Below, one piece after another: positions 44,880-55,645 of a stretch of 64,000 nucleotides of DNA. The stretch spans positions 98,082-162,081 of the forward strand of contig JBBHKE010002013.1 in the NCBI GenBank assembly GCA_037447655.1, written 5' to 3'. Position numbers and translations under genes: made by a program. Origin of the DNA: Zygnema cylindricum (Eukaryota > Streptophyta > Zygnematophyceae > Zygnematales > Zygnemataceae). The notes under the pieces are model-generated. The model was given only the letters and a program-made list of their open reading frames with translations. It had not been told where the DNA came from and did no database searches. How positions within the stretch are numbered: position 1 is the first letter of the stretch; each line of letters opens with the position of its first letter.

Positions 44880-45345
44880 ACTAAAGACAACAGTGGAAAG
44901 CGATAATATTTTAATCCCTCTCCCTATATCTCTTGCCTCTCCCTCTCCCCATTTTGGCTTCCTCGTAAACCTTAGATCTCTCTGTCCCTCTCCCCTCTCC
45001 CTCTCCCTCTTCTCCTCACTTACTCTCTTCCTGTTCCTCGCAGACCTGAAATCTCTTTCTCCCTGGCGTAAAAGACAACCAGGAAAGACAAAACCGGAAA
45101 AGACAAAATCGGGAAAGACAAAAACCTGAAAAAACCCCAGAAAACCCTAAAATCGGGAAAGGCCAAAACCACAAAAAAAAACAAAACCACAAAAAGACAA
45201 CCGGGAAGAAAAGCCCAAACCGAGAAAAGACAAACCTGAAAACCCAAACCGGGAAACGACAACCGAAAATGGCAGCCGGAAAAAGACAACTGTAAAAAGA
45301 CAACCGGAAAAAAACAAACCGGGAAAAGACAATTCATTTGACAAT
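44880..45345. repeat. CT-rich block then GACAAAACCGGGAAAA repeats
   Basis: 44910-45060 is CTCCCTCT-rich. 45068-45345 is a degenerate tandem of GGGAAAAGACAAACC-type units. Confidence 0.85.
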
Positions 45346-45462
45346 TGATCCAATGATGTTCATTTCTTTTGAAATTGATAGACACTTTGGATATTGGATA
45401 TTGGGTGTACTTCATACAATGATAATTTGCAGTGATGGAAATCCATAATTATAGGTGTTACC

Positions 45463-45870
45463 TGTTAGAAGAGTAATCTTTGATAGAAGTTAATGTTTCT
45501 ATTCAATAGCGAAATTATGAATTCTGTCATCTAGAATTTCGCTATTCAGAATTCTGCAGTCTATCCTAGTATCTAGGATTTCAGTATTTCGGTCTTTCTC
45601 TGTTTTGCAATCAATGTACTTTCACGTAATTAGGTTCTGGTCAAGATCTGGTTATAAATATTGACCCTGGCTCTTGACCGAAAGGTCAAATGCCCCTTCA
45701 AAATAGGAAAGTACGTTTCAGTCTTTGAGAGGGTACTCTCAAGATATTTTCTCTATTTAGCTTGTCTTTTTCTTATGTTTTGTATCAGTTTTGAAATCAT
45801 TAATCAATACAGAGCATTCTGTCTGTTCCCATTCTTTCCACTCTATTTGCTACTATGGCTTCACCTTTCA
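45463..45870 (+). repeat. 5' LTR of Copia E
   Basis: About 408 bp. It contains the gag start codon (ATG at 45855) near its end, so translation begins inside the LTR. Confidence 0.88.
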
Positions 45871-46526
45871 TAGGTTATGGGCCCGGCAACGCCAATACCG
45901 TTGCCAAATTTAATGGGACAGACTTTTACGGTTGGAAATACCAGATAGAACATCTATTTCGTCGTGAGAAACTTTGGTCGATCATTAGTGGCAGCGAACT
46001 TGAACCAACTGACGCGGCTGCCAAAACAATTTGGCTCGCTAAAAACGAGGAGGCCCACTCTCGGCTCGTCCTCGCTCTAGAGTCATCACAGATCGACATT
46101 GTCCGCGACGCAGTGTCTGCTCACAATGCATGGTCACTATTGACCTCTGCATATGAGAATCAATCCTGGTCCAACAAGCTCTTTCTCAAAAGGCAGCTGA
46201 ATACTTATCGCAAGCTGCCTACTGATTCTATTCAAACCTACGTCCAACATCTCAAGTCGCTGGCCGGTCAACTTAAGAGCATCAAATCGCCAATCTCCAA
46301 TGATGATCTTATTTCGGCCATCCTGGGAGGTTTACCGGATTACTATTCCTCCCTCATTTCCTCCCTTGACAACTCGCCAGTTGCTCTGACTATTCCGACC
46401 CTAACTGCGCGACTGGTTCACGAGGAAATGAAACAATCTTTTCAAACAAAATCAGGAGTGACTCTTGCGACCTTTTCACCGAATCCTAGGCCGCCAAAAT
46501 CTACTTCTCCCACCTGTCGCTATTGA
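45855..46526 (+). pseudogene. Copia E gag
   Basis: It opens MASPFIGYGPGNAN and continues KFNGTDFYGWKYQIEHLF and ISNDDLISAILGGLPDYYSS, typical gag of the UBN2/DUF4219 type. The frame stops at TGA 46524-46526, where the second cysteine of the zinc knuckle (CRY*RASGHIIDVC) should be. Confidence 0.9.
45873..45884 (+). other. primer-binding site of Copia E (half tRNA-iMet type)
   Basis: GGTTATGGGCCC begins two bases after the LTR and is complementary to GGGCCCATAACC of the initiator tRNA-Met anticodon arm. It is read through as gag codons. Confidence 0.68.
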
Positions 46527-46797
46527 CGAGCATCAGGTCACATCATAGATGTGTGTTCGACGCTTAAACGCAAAAATGAACGACAAGGTGGACCTGGCCG
46601 TACTGGTGGACGAGGACAACCTGGAGGGCGTGGATCATACCACGGTCAAGCTTCATCGGCTGAAAGTACTTTTTCCCCTTGGGAAATTGGCGTACTCCTA
46701 GACCAACCCTTTTGTCGAATCCCACTATCCGTACGGCCCAACTCATCTGGCGGATCACTCCAGCTCGCGAATCCCAATATACGTTCCTACTTATCCA

Positions 46798-47466
46798 TTG
46801 TCGGCTTCTACCCAATCGCCCGTACTCCAACCACCGGTAGACAATGTCAGTCCACCGCCATCAATGACACAATCCGATTATGGATTCGCATTGTCCTCTG
46901 CATTACAACAATCATCTCAGGTCCTTGACTCCGCTTGGATCGTTGATTCGGGCGCATCTCACCACTTATCATCTCGCGCCTATTGGTTCTCATTTAAGAT
47001 TCCACTCAGTCCTCCAATGCCAATCATACTTGGCAACAACAGTACCATCACGGCCACTCATATCGGTCGTACAGTCACAACTTCCACCAACCGTCAAACC
47101 AATATTTCCCTCTCCAGCGTCCTTTTTGTCCCGAAACTACGAAAATATCTCTTCTCTGTCGGTGCGGCCTTGAAACAAGGAGCAACAACCGTCTTTTCCT
47201 CCGACCGAGTTGACTTTTTATCCCCAACAAAATCAACGGTCGGATTCGGAGTGAAAAGAGGCGACATCTATATCCTCTCGTCTTTCTCACCCATTGGATT
47301 CGCCAACATGGCTGTCGCTTCCTCACAAGCCATCTTCTCCAAGTGGCACCTCCGATATAGTCACCCGTCCGGATCTAGTGTCCATGACTTGACCAAGGGT
47401 CTTGTAACTGGACTGGAACCGTTGACCAATCAAAAACTTCCATTTTGTTACGGTTGTGTCGAATGA
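46798..47466 (+). pseudogene. Copia E protease and pre-integrase
   Basis: AWIVDSGASHHLSSR is the aspartic protease site. KWHLRYSHPSGSSVHDL is the GAG-pre-integrase motif. A frameshift separates it from gag (46551-46797), and TGA at 47464-47466 replaces the glycine of C..C..GK. Confidence 0.88.
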
Positions 47467-48198
47467 AAGTTCTCTCGACCTTCCTTTCCCTCAAGTACGT
47501 TCAAATCTAACGGACCACTTGATTTGATCCACTCTGATCTATGTGGACCAATGTCAATTCACAGTCACAACAGCTCTCAATGCTTTGTCACATTTATTGA
47601 CGACGCAACACGCTACTGTCACATCTACCTAATTCGTCGAAAATCAGATACTTCTGCTACTTTTCAACAATTTAAAGCAAAAGTAGAAAATTTCCACAAT
47701 TCTCGCATCAAAGTTCTCCGTACAGATAACGGCGGTCAATTCTGTTCCACAGACTTCGCCTCGTTTCTCTCTGCTCATGGAATCACACAGCAGACCACAG
47801 TGACATACACACCTCAACAGAATGGTGTCGCCGAACGGTACAACCGTACCGTCATCAACATGGCACGGTCCATGCTCCATTTTGCCAGTCTCCCAACAAT
47901 ATTTTGGGGAGAATCCGTTACTACGGCAAACTATCTCCGAAATCTATGTCCGACTTCCAGTCTCCGTAATCTCACACCTCACGAGGCTTGGACAGGAACA
48001 AAACCGAGCGTCAGCCACTTACGAATATTCGGTAGTGTTGCGTGGATCAAGGATCTTACGCCCGCTGGAAAATGGAGCAGTTGTGCAAAACTCGGCTACA
48101 TGGTCGAATATTCGAACGAATCAAAGGCATACCGAATTTGACTAATCCAAGAACGCCAAGTTACACTCAGCCGCGATGTCACATTCGATGAAACGCCC
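47467..48198 (+). pseudogene. Copia E integrase
   Basis: FVTFIDDATRYCHIYLI, VLRTDNGGQFCSTDFASFL and TPQQNGVAERYNRTVINMAR give the D,D,E catalytic set. TGA at 48139-48141 replaces the tryptophan of the usual YR(V/I)W motif. Confidence 0.9.
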
Positions 48199-50158
48199 TT
48201 GTTACACAAACTCCTTTATCCCTCTCCTCCTTCCCTTTCCCCTTTCGTTTACACCTCGCCTCCTCCAACAGCCCCAGTTTCAATAATATCCTCCACATTT
48301 CTCTCTAATCCCTCTGTTTTTGCCTCTCCTCTCACTATTTCCTCCCCTTCCCTTACCCGAACCTCATCTACTCCTTCCCCTTCATCAAACTCCCTACCTC
48401 TTCAAAGGACACTCTCTCATCCCTACTCCCTCTCTCCCATCCGCCCAAATGAGCCTTCTTACGTTATTCCCCGTGTCCTTCCAGAAACACCTTTGCCCGT
48501 TCAGCCCGCTGGCCTCCGGAAAATTGCCAGAATTGAAGCTAGGCGCGTCACTCATGGTGTTGCAAATATTGCCACTTTTGATGTCCCTCCAACCTTTGCT
48601 GTGGCCGTGGCAGGTCCGAATGCCGCGGAGTGGAAAGCGGCTACAGATGCGGAATTCTTTTCTCTCCAAAAAAATAAAACTTCGGAGCTTACACCCCTCC
48701 CCAAAGATCGAAAAGTCATCGGCTCTAAATGGGTGTTTAGAGTCAAAACAAAATCTGACGGAACCCTAGATCGGTTCAAAGCCAGATTTTGTTGCAAAGG
48801 GATTTCTTCAAAAAGAAGGGCTCGACTTTACGGAGACTTATGCACCTGTGGCCAAATTCGCCTCCATCTGCATCCTTCTCTCTCTCGCCACCTCTCAAGA
48901 CTGGCACATCCATCAGATGGATGTGCACACGGCGTTCCTCTATGGCGCCCGCAAGGAAGAAATATTTGTTCGCCAACCCGAAGGTTACATCTCCCCGGGA
49001 AATGAGCATCTCGTCTGTCACCTCCTAAAATCTTTTTACGGCTTGAAGCAAGCCCCTCGCGTTTGGAGTGAACACCTTGAAGCCATTCTCATACGTGAAG
49101 GCTTCTGTAAGCTTGCAACCGATTTTGGTATATTTTTCAAAGGTAAAGACGAGTCCCTTTTAATCATCATCATCTACGTCGATGATCTAATTCTCTCTAG
49201 TCCCTCTCTGTCTGCAATTCTGCACGTCAAAAGCATGCTTAACTCTTACTTTGCAATGACAGATTTAGGGGAAATGGAATTTTGCCTTGGAATTTTAGTA
49301 ACCCGTGATTGTCTTACCAAAACCCTTTACCTCTCTCAAGAAAAGTATATCTCTGAGGTCCTAGAAAGGTTTCCTATGTCAAACTGCACTCCTGTCTCCA
49401 CTCCTTTAGATGCAAACACAAAACTTGCTTCCAACTCTGGTGGGCCTGTCCACGGAGTCCATGACCTATATAGATCCATGGTCGGCAGCCTAATGTATGC
49501 CATGACTGGCACTAGGCCAGACATTGCTGTTGCAGTCGGGCAGCTTAGTCTATTTGTTTCCAACCCAACCCCTGAGCACCTCCTTGCGGCTAAGCGAGTC
49601 CTCCGCTATCTGCAAGGCACCAAAACCTTCTCCAGTGGCAACTCTCCTACCCTCATTGGCTTTTGCGATGCGGACTGGGGGGGAGATCTCGACACCCGCC
49701 GCTCCACCTCTGGTGTATGCTTCTCACTCGGAGGAGCTCTCGTCTCCTGGGCCTCCAAAAAACAACGTACTGTTGCCCTCTCCTCAACTGAGGCTGAATA
49801 TATGGAAGCGACACATGCTGCCAAGGAAGCGATCTGGCTTCGACCTCTCCTTGCAAATCTTCAATTTCCCCAGACTTCCCCAACTCAGATATTTTGCGAC
49901 TCACACGGCGCCCTCGCTCTAATGAGTAACCCGGTTCATCACCGACGAACCAAGCAAAGACATCCAGTTTCACTTTACACGGGAAACTATCGCGACTGGA
50001 ATTCTCACCTTTCTATACTGCCAGACTTCTCTCCAGATGGCGGACTTCCTTACCAAGTCTCTCCATCGACCTCAGTTCGAATTGCACCGAGCATCTGCCG
50101 GTCTTACCTTCTTACAAAGAGGGGGGGTGTTAGAAGAGTAGTCTTTGATAGAAGTTAA
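48199..50158 (+). pseudogene. Copia E reverse transcriptase and RNase H
   Basis: [49 protein letters not shown] and the catalytic IIYVDDLIL lead into RNase H (GFCDADWGGDLDTRRSTSG, LSSTEAEYMEATHAAKE). One extra T in a T run near 48787 and one base near 49957 shift the frame. Confidence 0.92.
50114..50127 (+). other. polypurine tract of Copia E
   Basis: CAAAGAGGGGGGG directly before the 3' LTR start TGTTAGAAG. Confidence 0.8.
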
Positions 50159-50523
50159 TGTTTCTGTTCAATAGCGAAATTCTGAATTCTGTCATCTAGA
50201 ATTTCGCTATTCAAAATTCTGCAGTCTGTGCAGTCTGTCCTAGTATCTATGATTTCAGTATTTCGGTCTTTCTCCGTTTTGCAATCAATGTAGTCAAGAT
50301 CTGGTTATAAATCTTGACACTGGCTCTTGACCGAAAGGTCAAATGCCCCTTCAAAATAGGAAAGTACGTTTCAGTCCTTGAGAGGGTACTCTCAAGATAT
50401 TTTCTCTATTTCGCTTGTCTTTTTCTTATGTTTTGTATCAGTTTTGAAATCATTAATCAATACAGAGCATTCTGTCTGTTCCCATTCTTTCCACTCTATT
50501 TGCTACTATGGCTTCACCTTTCA
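50128..50523 (+). repeat. 3' LTR of Copia E
   Basis: 396 bp, close to the 5' copy apart from an extra GTGCAGTCT near 50229 and loss of about 20 bases near 50293. Confidence 0.88.
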
Positions 50524-50969
50524 CATTCAAAGGACGGTTTGACAAAAAAATATGTTTACAAAAGTGATGTCTTGATACTGAGGAGAAGGTCAAAACTTGA
50601 TAACCCAGATTAATTTTTCCTTGAACTTTGTGCCTAAACAGAGAGAGTTCACCTCTCGTCTAACAAATAGAGTACAAATATGTGGTTTGGGTATAAATAG
50701 TATGTTGTGGTTTCAAAAATGCCATTGTTCTGGAGCAATTAAATTTATTCTTGTTACTCTCGTTTTATGGTAAAAACGCTGCGCGATTGGGACTACAAAA
50801 CAAATTTATTTAACGTAGTTTTAGTTTGAACATTTCCATGTTGAAAGTACAAAATAAAGCATATTTTCACGTCGTCTTAGAATACAAATGGATTTTGCAG
50901 GTGGCTGTAGACCCTCTTATTACGCACGCGGCACGATTTATATTGATAAAGCAATATTTTAAAACTTGT
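50524..50969. other. no gene supported
   Basis: Flank between Copia E and the satellite; no exon or repeat recognised. Confidence 0.4.
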
Positions 50970-53220
50970 CTTGGAAAAACTGTTTGAATATACGGTCGAT
51001 GAAATGGTCAAAAAAACGATCGAAAAAATGGTCTGGAAAAAAATGTCTGAAAAAAAGGTTTGGAAAAACGGTCTAAAAAACGAATTACATTATTGGACTG
51101 AAAAAACGGAAAAAAAAAACGGTTGGAAAAACGGTTCAAAAGACACATGCAAAAAATGGTCAGAAAAAAGTTTTGGGAAAACGGTCCAAAAAGATGAATT
51201 GAAAAAACGGACTGAAAAAACGAACTGAGAAAACGGTGTGAAAAAACGGTCTAAAAACACGATTGAAGAAAACGGTCTGAAAAAAAGGACTGAGAAAACG
51301 GTTTGAAAAAACTGTAAGGTCTGGGAAAATGCTTTGAAAAACGGTCCATAAAAACGGACTGAAAAAATTGGACCAAAAACACGGACTGAAATAGCGTTTG
51401 GAAGAACAGTTAGGAAAAACGGTATGAAAAAACAATCTAAAAAAGTAAAAAAAACGGTCTGGAGCAATGGTCTAAAAACCTGTCTGAAAAAATAGGTGTG
51501 AAAAAAACGATTAGAAAAAACAAATTGAAATAACACTCTGACAAAACGCTCTGAAAAACGGTATAAAAATTTGGGCTGAAAAATGGGACAAAAAGCAAAT
51601 AAGAAACTCTCTGAAAAACGGTGGAAAAACGGTTTGAAAAGACGATAAAAAAAAACGGTCAAAAATTCGGTGTTAAAAACGGTCTGAATTTAACGACTGA
51701 AAAAACGGTGTAAAGAAAACGGAACGAAAAACGGTCTGAAAAAACGGTTGTAAAAGACGATCTGAAAAATGCTGTAAAATCGGCGTAGGAAACGGTCTGA
51801 AAACGGTAATAAAAAACGGTCGGAAAAACGGTATTAAAGCAGGATTAAAAAACGGTTTTACAAGGCAATCGAAAAAACGGTAGGAAAATCGACCTAAAAA
51901 CCGGATTAAAAACGGTCTGAAAAAAGGTAATAATAAACGGTCTAACAAAACGACCAGAAAAGAAGAACGAGCAAACGGGCGAAAAATCAGTTATAAACAC
52001 GGTCTAAAAAATGGTAAGAAAAATGGTCTGCGAAAGCGATTGAAAAAACAGCGGAAAAAAGACGGTATGAGAAAACGAGCTAAAAAACGAAGAAAAACAG
52101 TATTTAAAAGGCGATCTAAAAGCCGGTAAAAAAAATCGGCGTAACAAACGGGACCGTTTTTCGACCGTTTTTACCGTTTTTAAACTATTTTTTACACTGA
52201 TTTTCCTACAGTAGAAAAATTGGCGTAAAAACGGTTGGAAAAATAGTAAGAAAAAAAAGAATAAAAAACACGACCTGAAAAATGAATGTATAAACGGTTG
52301 GGAAGAAAACGGTCAAAAAAGCGGTAAAAAAACGATAAAAAAATGGTGAAAAACGGTATTTGAAAAAGGACTGAAAAACGGAAGAAAAAACGGTCTGAAA
52401 AAACGAGAAAAAAATGGACTGAAAAAACTGTTTGAAAAAAGGTCAAAAAAACGGTCTGAAAAATCGGTCCGAAAAAACGGTTGGAAATAGACGGTCTGAG
52501 AAAACGGTTTGAAAAAAGGTCTGAAAAAACATTGATTGAAGGAATGAACGAAAAAACGATTGTAAAAAAGAGTCTGAAAAAGCAGCCTTAAAACACGATC
52601 TGGAAAAACGGACTAAGAAAAGGACAAGAAACGATCTAAAAAAGGTGAAAAAACGGACGGAAAAACGGTCTCAAAAACTGTAAGAAAAAACGGTCTGAGA
52701 AAACAGTTTGAAAAAAGGTCTGAAAAAAAATTGACAGAACTAACGAACCTGAATAAACGATTAAAAAAAGGGTATAAAAAATGGTCTAAAAAATGGCCAG
52801 AAAACGGTTAAAAAAAACAGTTTGAAAAACGGACCAAAAAAGCGATTGAAAAAAAGGGTATAAAAAAACGGTCTGAAAAAGCTGCCTGAAAACATGATCT
52901 GGAAGAACGGAAAAAGAAAAGGATGAGAAACGGACAAAAAACGGTCTGAAAGTACGATAGAAAGACGACCGGACAGCGGTCCAAAATTACTACTGAAAAA
53001 ACAGACGGAAAAACATTCTGGAAAAAGAGTTCGCAAAAACGCTCTGAAATAACAAACTGAAAAAATTATCGAAAAAACTGTCAGGCAAAATAGTAACAAA
53101 AAAACCGTGAAAAAAAAACAGTGCAAGAAAACATAGAAAAAACGGTCTAAGAAAAAAAACTAAAACACGGTATGAAAAAACGGCAATCTGAAAAAACGGG
53201 CTTGAAAAAGGGCTGGGAAA
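50970..53220 (+). repeat. satellite of short ACGGTCTGAAAA units
   Basis: About 2.25 kb of drifting 12-20 base units (AAAAACGGTCTGAAAAAACG). Spacing is irregular, so it is a degenerate short-unit satellite. Phe/Arg-rich minus-strand frames are artefacts. Confidence 0.92.
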
Positions 53221-54035
53221 AACAATGGATAAAATAGTTAGGAGAATTTTTTTTGGAGAAAAATGGTATAAACGGTCTGAGAAATCAAAAGCACATCCAT
53301 CCTACAACACATAAAACTTACACTATTAACATAAATACTTTTTCATTTTCATTGAAAAGCAAAAATACAAAAAATGTACCTGCCAACTAAGAAACTTAAA
53401 AAAAAGATCTAAAAAAAACCTAAAACTTTTTAAACCATATACATGCTTAACTACCAAATATTTTTTAAACTCCCTTTTGAAAATTCCTAAATATTCAATT
53501 ACACTTCAATATCATAATCCTAATCAAAAACTACCGTACTGCAAAAAAGCAAAAAATTACAACAGTACATTCTCCATACCTCGTAATAACCCAAAAACAA
53601 ACTCCTTTCTGCTTTGGCGTCCTACACCAAATGGGTAAAAACTGGCTAAATAAAATGGCTGCATCTCCTCCTTTTTTCTTCAGAAACTTCCTTCGCCAAT
53701 CCCATCCATTCGCACTCCTCAGAAAAAAAGAAAAACAACAACAACACATTTGGTAAGAAAAGGGAGAAAATCTAAAGAAAAAGTTAACGATAGAAAGTAA
53801 AGACAGGGAGATGAAAAGAGCGACGAAACTAGTTTAGGGAGAAGGAGAGGGAGAGGTGAGAGAGGAAGAGGTGGCGGCCTCTTCCTCTCTAATTCCTCTC
53901 CCTCACCTTCACCCTATCTCTCTGCATCAAAGAGAGAAAAAAAAACAAAAACAACACTAAAACATTTGGAGAGAGTAAAGGAGAGGAAGAGGGAGAGGGA
54001 GGGGGGGAAGGGGAGAGGGAAAGAAGGGAAAGGGG

Positions 54036-54036
<1 letters not shown>

Positions 54037-54103
<67 letters not shown>
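54037..54103. repeat. (AG)n microsatellite
   Basis: An uninterrupted AG run of about 66 bases, CT on the sense strand of the minus-strand gene. It lies just downstream of the donor at 54117. Confidence 0.95.
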
Positions 54104-54104
<1 letters not shown>

Positions 54105-54117
54105 TGCGATTACCGAC

Positions 54118-54226
54118 CTTTTTCCTTCCATTTTTGCCCGGCTGCTCCCTTTGCTGAGACTCATGAACCCTGTCTTCACCAACTCATCCACAAAGTCGTG
54201 AAGTTCCTTGGCAAACAATGTCTTCC
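54118..54226 (-). CDS. exon of an unrecognised gene
   Basis: Acceptor TGTGCAG and donor GTCGGT enclose KTLFAKELHDFVDELVKTGF and SLSKGSSRAKMEGK. Composition and splice sites look coding. I do not recognise the family. It may be a 3' exon of the gene whose exons lie at 61008-62485. Confidence 0.55.
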
Positions 54227-55229
54227 CTGCACACAAGCAAGAACACTGATTGTAAGTTTATCACCGATAAATCAAACAATTATCAAAACACTAAAGAGAC
54301 AGAAGAGCTTGAATGACGCTCTGAGCGTGAACTTTTCCGACAAATCACAATTGAGACTATAGTAACTTCTTGACAATGAATTCTAACAAACTCGCAAAGA
54401 TTTAAACCAAACTCCTCCCACCACCACTCTTTGGGAACGGACCTCGGGACCATCCAGCAGTCTCGCCACCTGTTTACCACCAGTCTTCACTTTGACCAAT
54501 CACCTCCATTTGCGCTCCTCGGGCAAAAAACAAAAAACAACAACAAGACAGTTGGTAAGAAAAAAGAGGGGAGAACAAAAAAAATAGATAAAGATAGAAT
54601 ATAGAGACAGGGACTGGAATAGCAATGAAAATAATGCAAAATACTGCAGGGAGAAGGAGAGGGAGAGGGGTAAAGAGGAAGAGGTGGCGGCCTCTTCCTC
54701 TTTAGTTCCCTCTCCCTCACCTTCACCCTATCTACCAAAATCAAAGCGAAAAACAAAATGCAATAACATTCCCTAAAAAACCCAAAAACAAACTGCAAAG
54801 AAAGATTGTACCTTATCTTACTTGCCTCCTCTGTTCCGCAGAAAGTCGTGTATTCGCCACAAAAAGGCCGCCTCCTCCCACCACCACACCTGGGGAACGG
54901 ACATCGGGACCAACCAACAGTCTCGCAACCGCCTGTTCTACACCTGTCTTCACTTTGGCCAATCGCCTCCATTAACGCTCCTCGGGCAAAAAACAAAAAA
55001 CAACAACAAGACAATTGGTAAGAAAAAAGAGGGGAGAACAAAAAAAATAGATAAAGATAGAATATACAGACAGGGTCTGGAATAGCAATGAAAATACTGC
55101 AGGGGGAAGGAGAGGGAGAGGGATAAAGAGGAAGAGGTGGCGGCCTCTTCCTCTTTAGTTCCCTCTCCCTCACCTTCACCCTATCTACCAAAAACAAAGC
55201 GGAAAAATAAATGCAAAAAAAGACTGTAC

Positions 55230-55375
55230 TTTACGGTTGGATTGACTGTACTTTACGGTTGGATTGTCGGCAGACATTACCAAACAAGGACAGTCGTAAG
55301 GTCCACTGTCAGGATGCCTCCGTGGCCAAGCATCTCCATACCCACCAAAAGACTTAATTCTCTGCATCAACCCGA
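55230..55375 (-). CDS. coding-like repeated exon, least decayed copy
   Basis: The frame reads IKSFGGYGDAWPRRHPDSGP then VMSADNPTVKYS. Counterparts in the tandem units (for example 60145-60240) keep GPYDSPRFVMSADNPTV but have lost residues before it. Family unknown. Confidence 0.5.
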
Positions 55376-55645
55376 AAAAAGAAAAAAGCATCATTTTATT
55401 AACCCTCAAGACCCCTAAAAAAAAAAAATAATACCCTAAATAAAATTAAAAAAAAAACCCTAAGAAAAAGAGAAAAAAAATAGGCACAAATAGTAAAAAA
55501 ACTGACGATAAATCTAAGTAAACATTTTTTCCATTCTACTCATATTTCCTTAATCAAATTTAAGGCCAAAAAAAATAAATCCTGATTTTTCTGCAAAAAT
55601 CCGAGACCTTAAGCATACTTAGCAGTTGTACTTGAATTTAGTAGT

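Larger units (their letters stand above)
45463..50523 (+). mobile_element. Ty1/copia retrotransposon E, decayed
   Basis: Similar LTRs 45463-45870 and 50128-50523 begin TGTTAGAAGAGTA and end CACCTTTCA. Between them are gag, protease, integrase, RT and RNase H in Copia order. Three in-frame TGA codons and three frameshifts interrupt it. No clear target duplication was seen (TTACC versus CATTC). Confidence 0.9.
53500..55640 (-). repeat. decayed copies of the exon-bearing repeat module
   Basis: The word CGAGGAGCGCAAATGG (minus strand), or a close variant, appears near 53720, 54505 and 54980, each beside CT/GA-rich DNA (53840-53900, 54655-54720, 55100-55170). These are older versions of parts of the tandem unit at 55646-60350. 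Intron-like and exon-like pieces alternate. Confidence 0.65.

Noticed and set aside
46524-48141. TGA read as an amino acid in Copia E
   Set aside because: The three TGA codons fall at different conserved residues and the element also has frameshifts, so ordinary decay explains them.
50971-53126. Phe/Arg-rich minus-strand frames over the ACGGTCTGAAAA satellite
   Set aside because: They are products of the repeat; no start, motif or splice logic.
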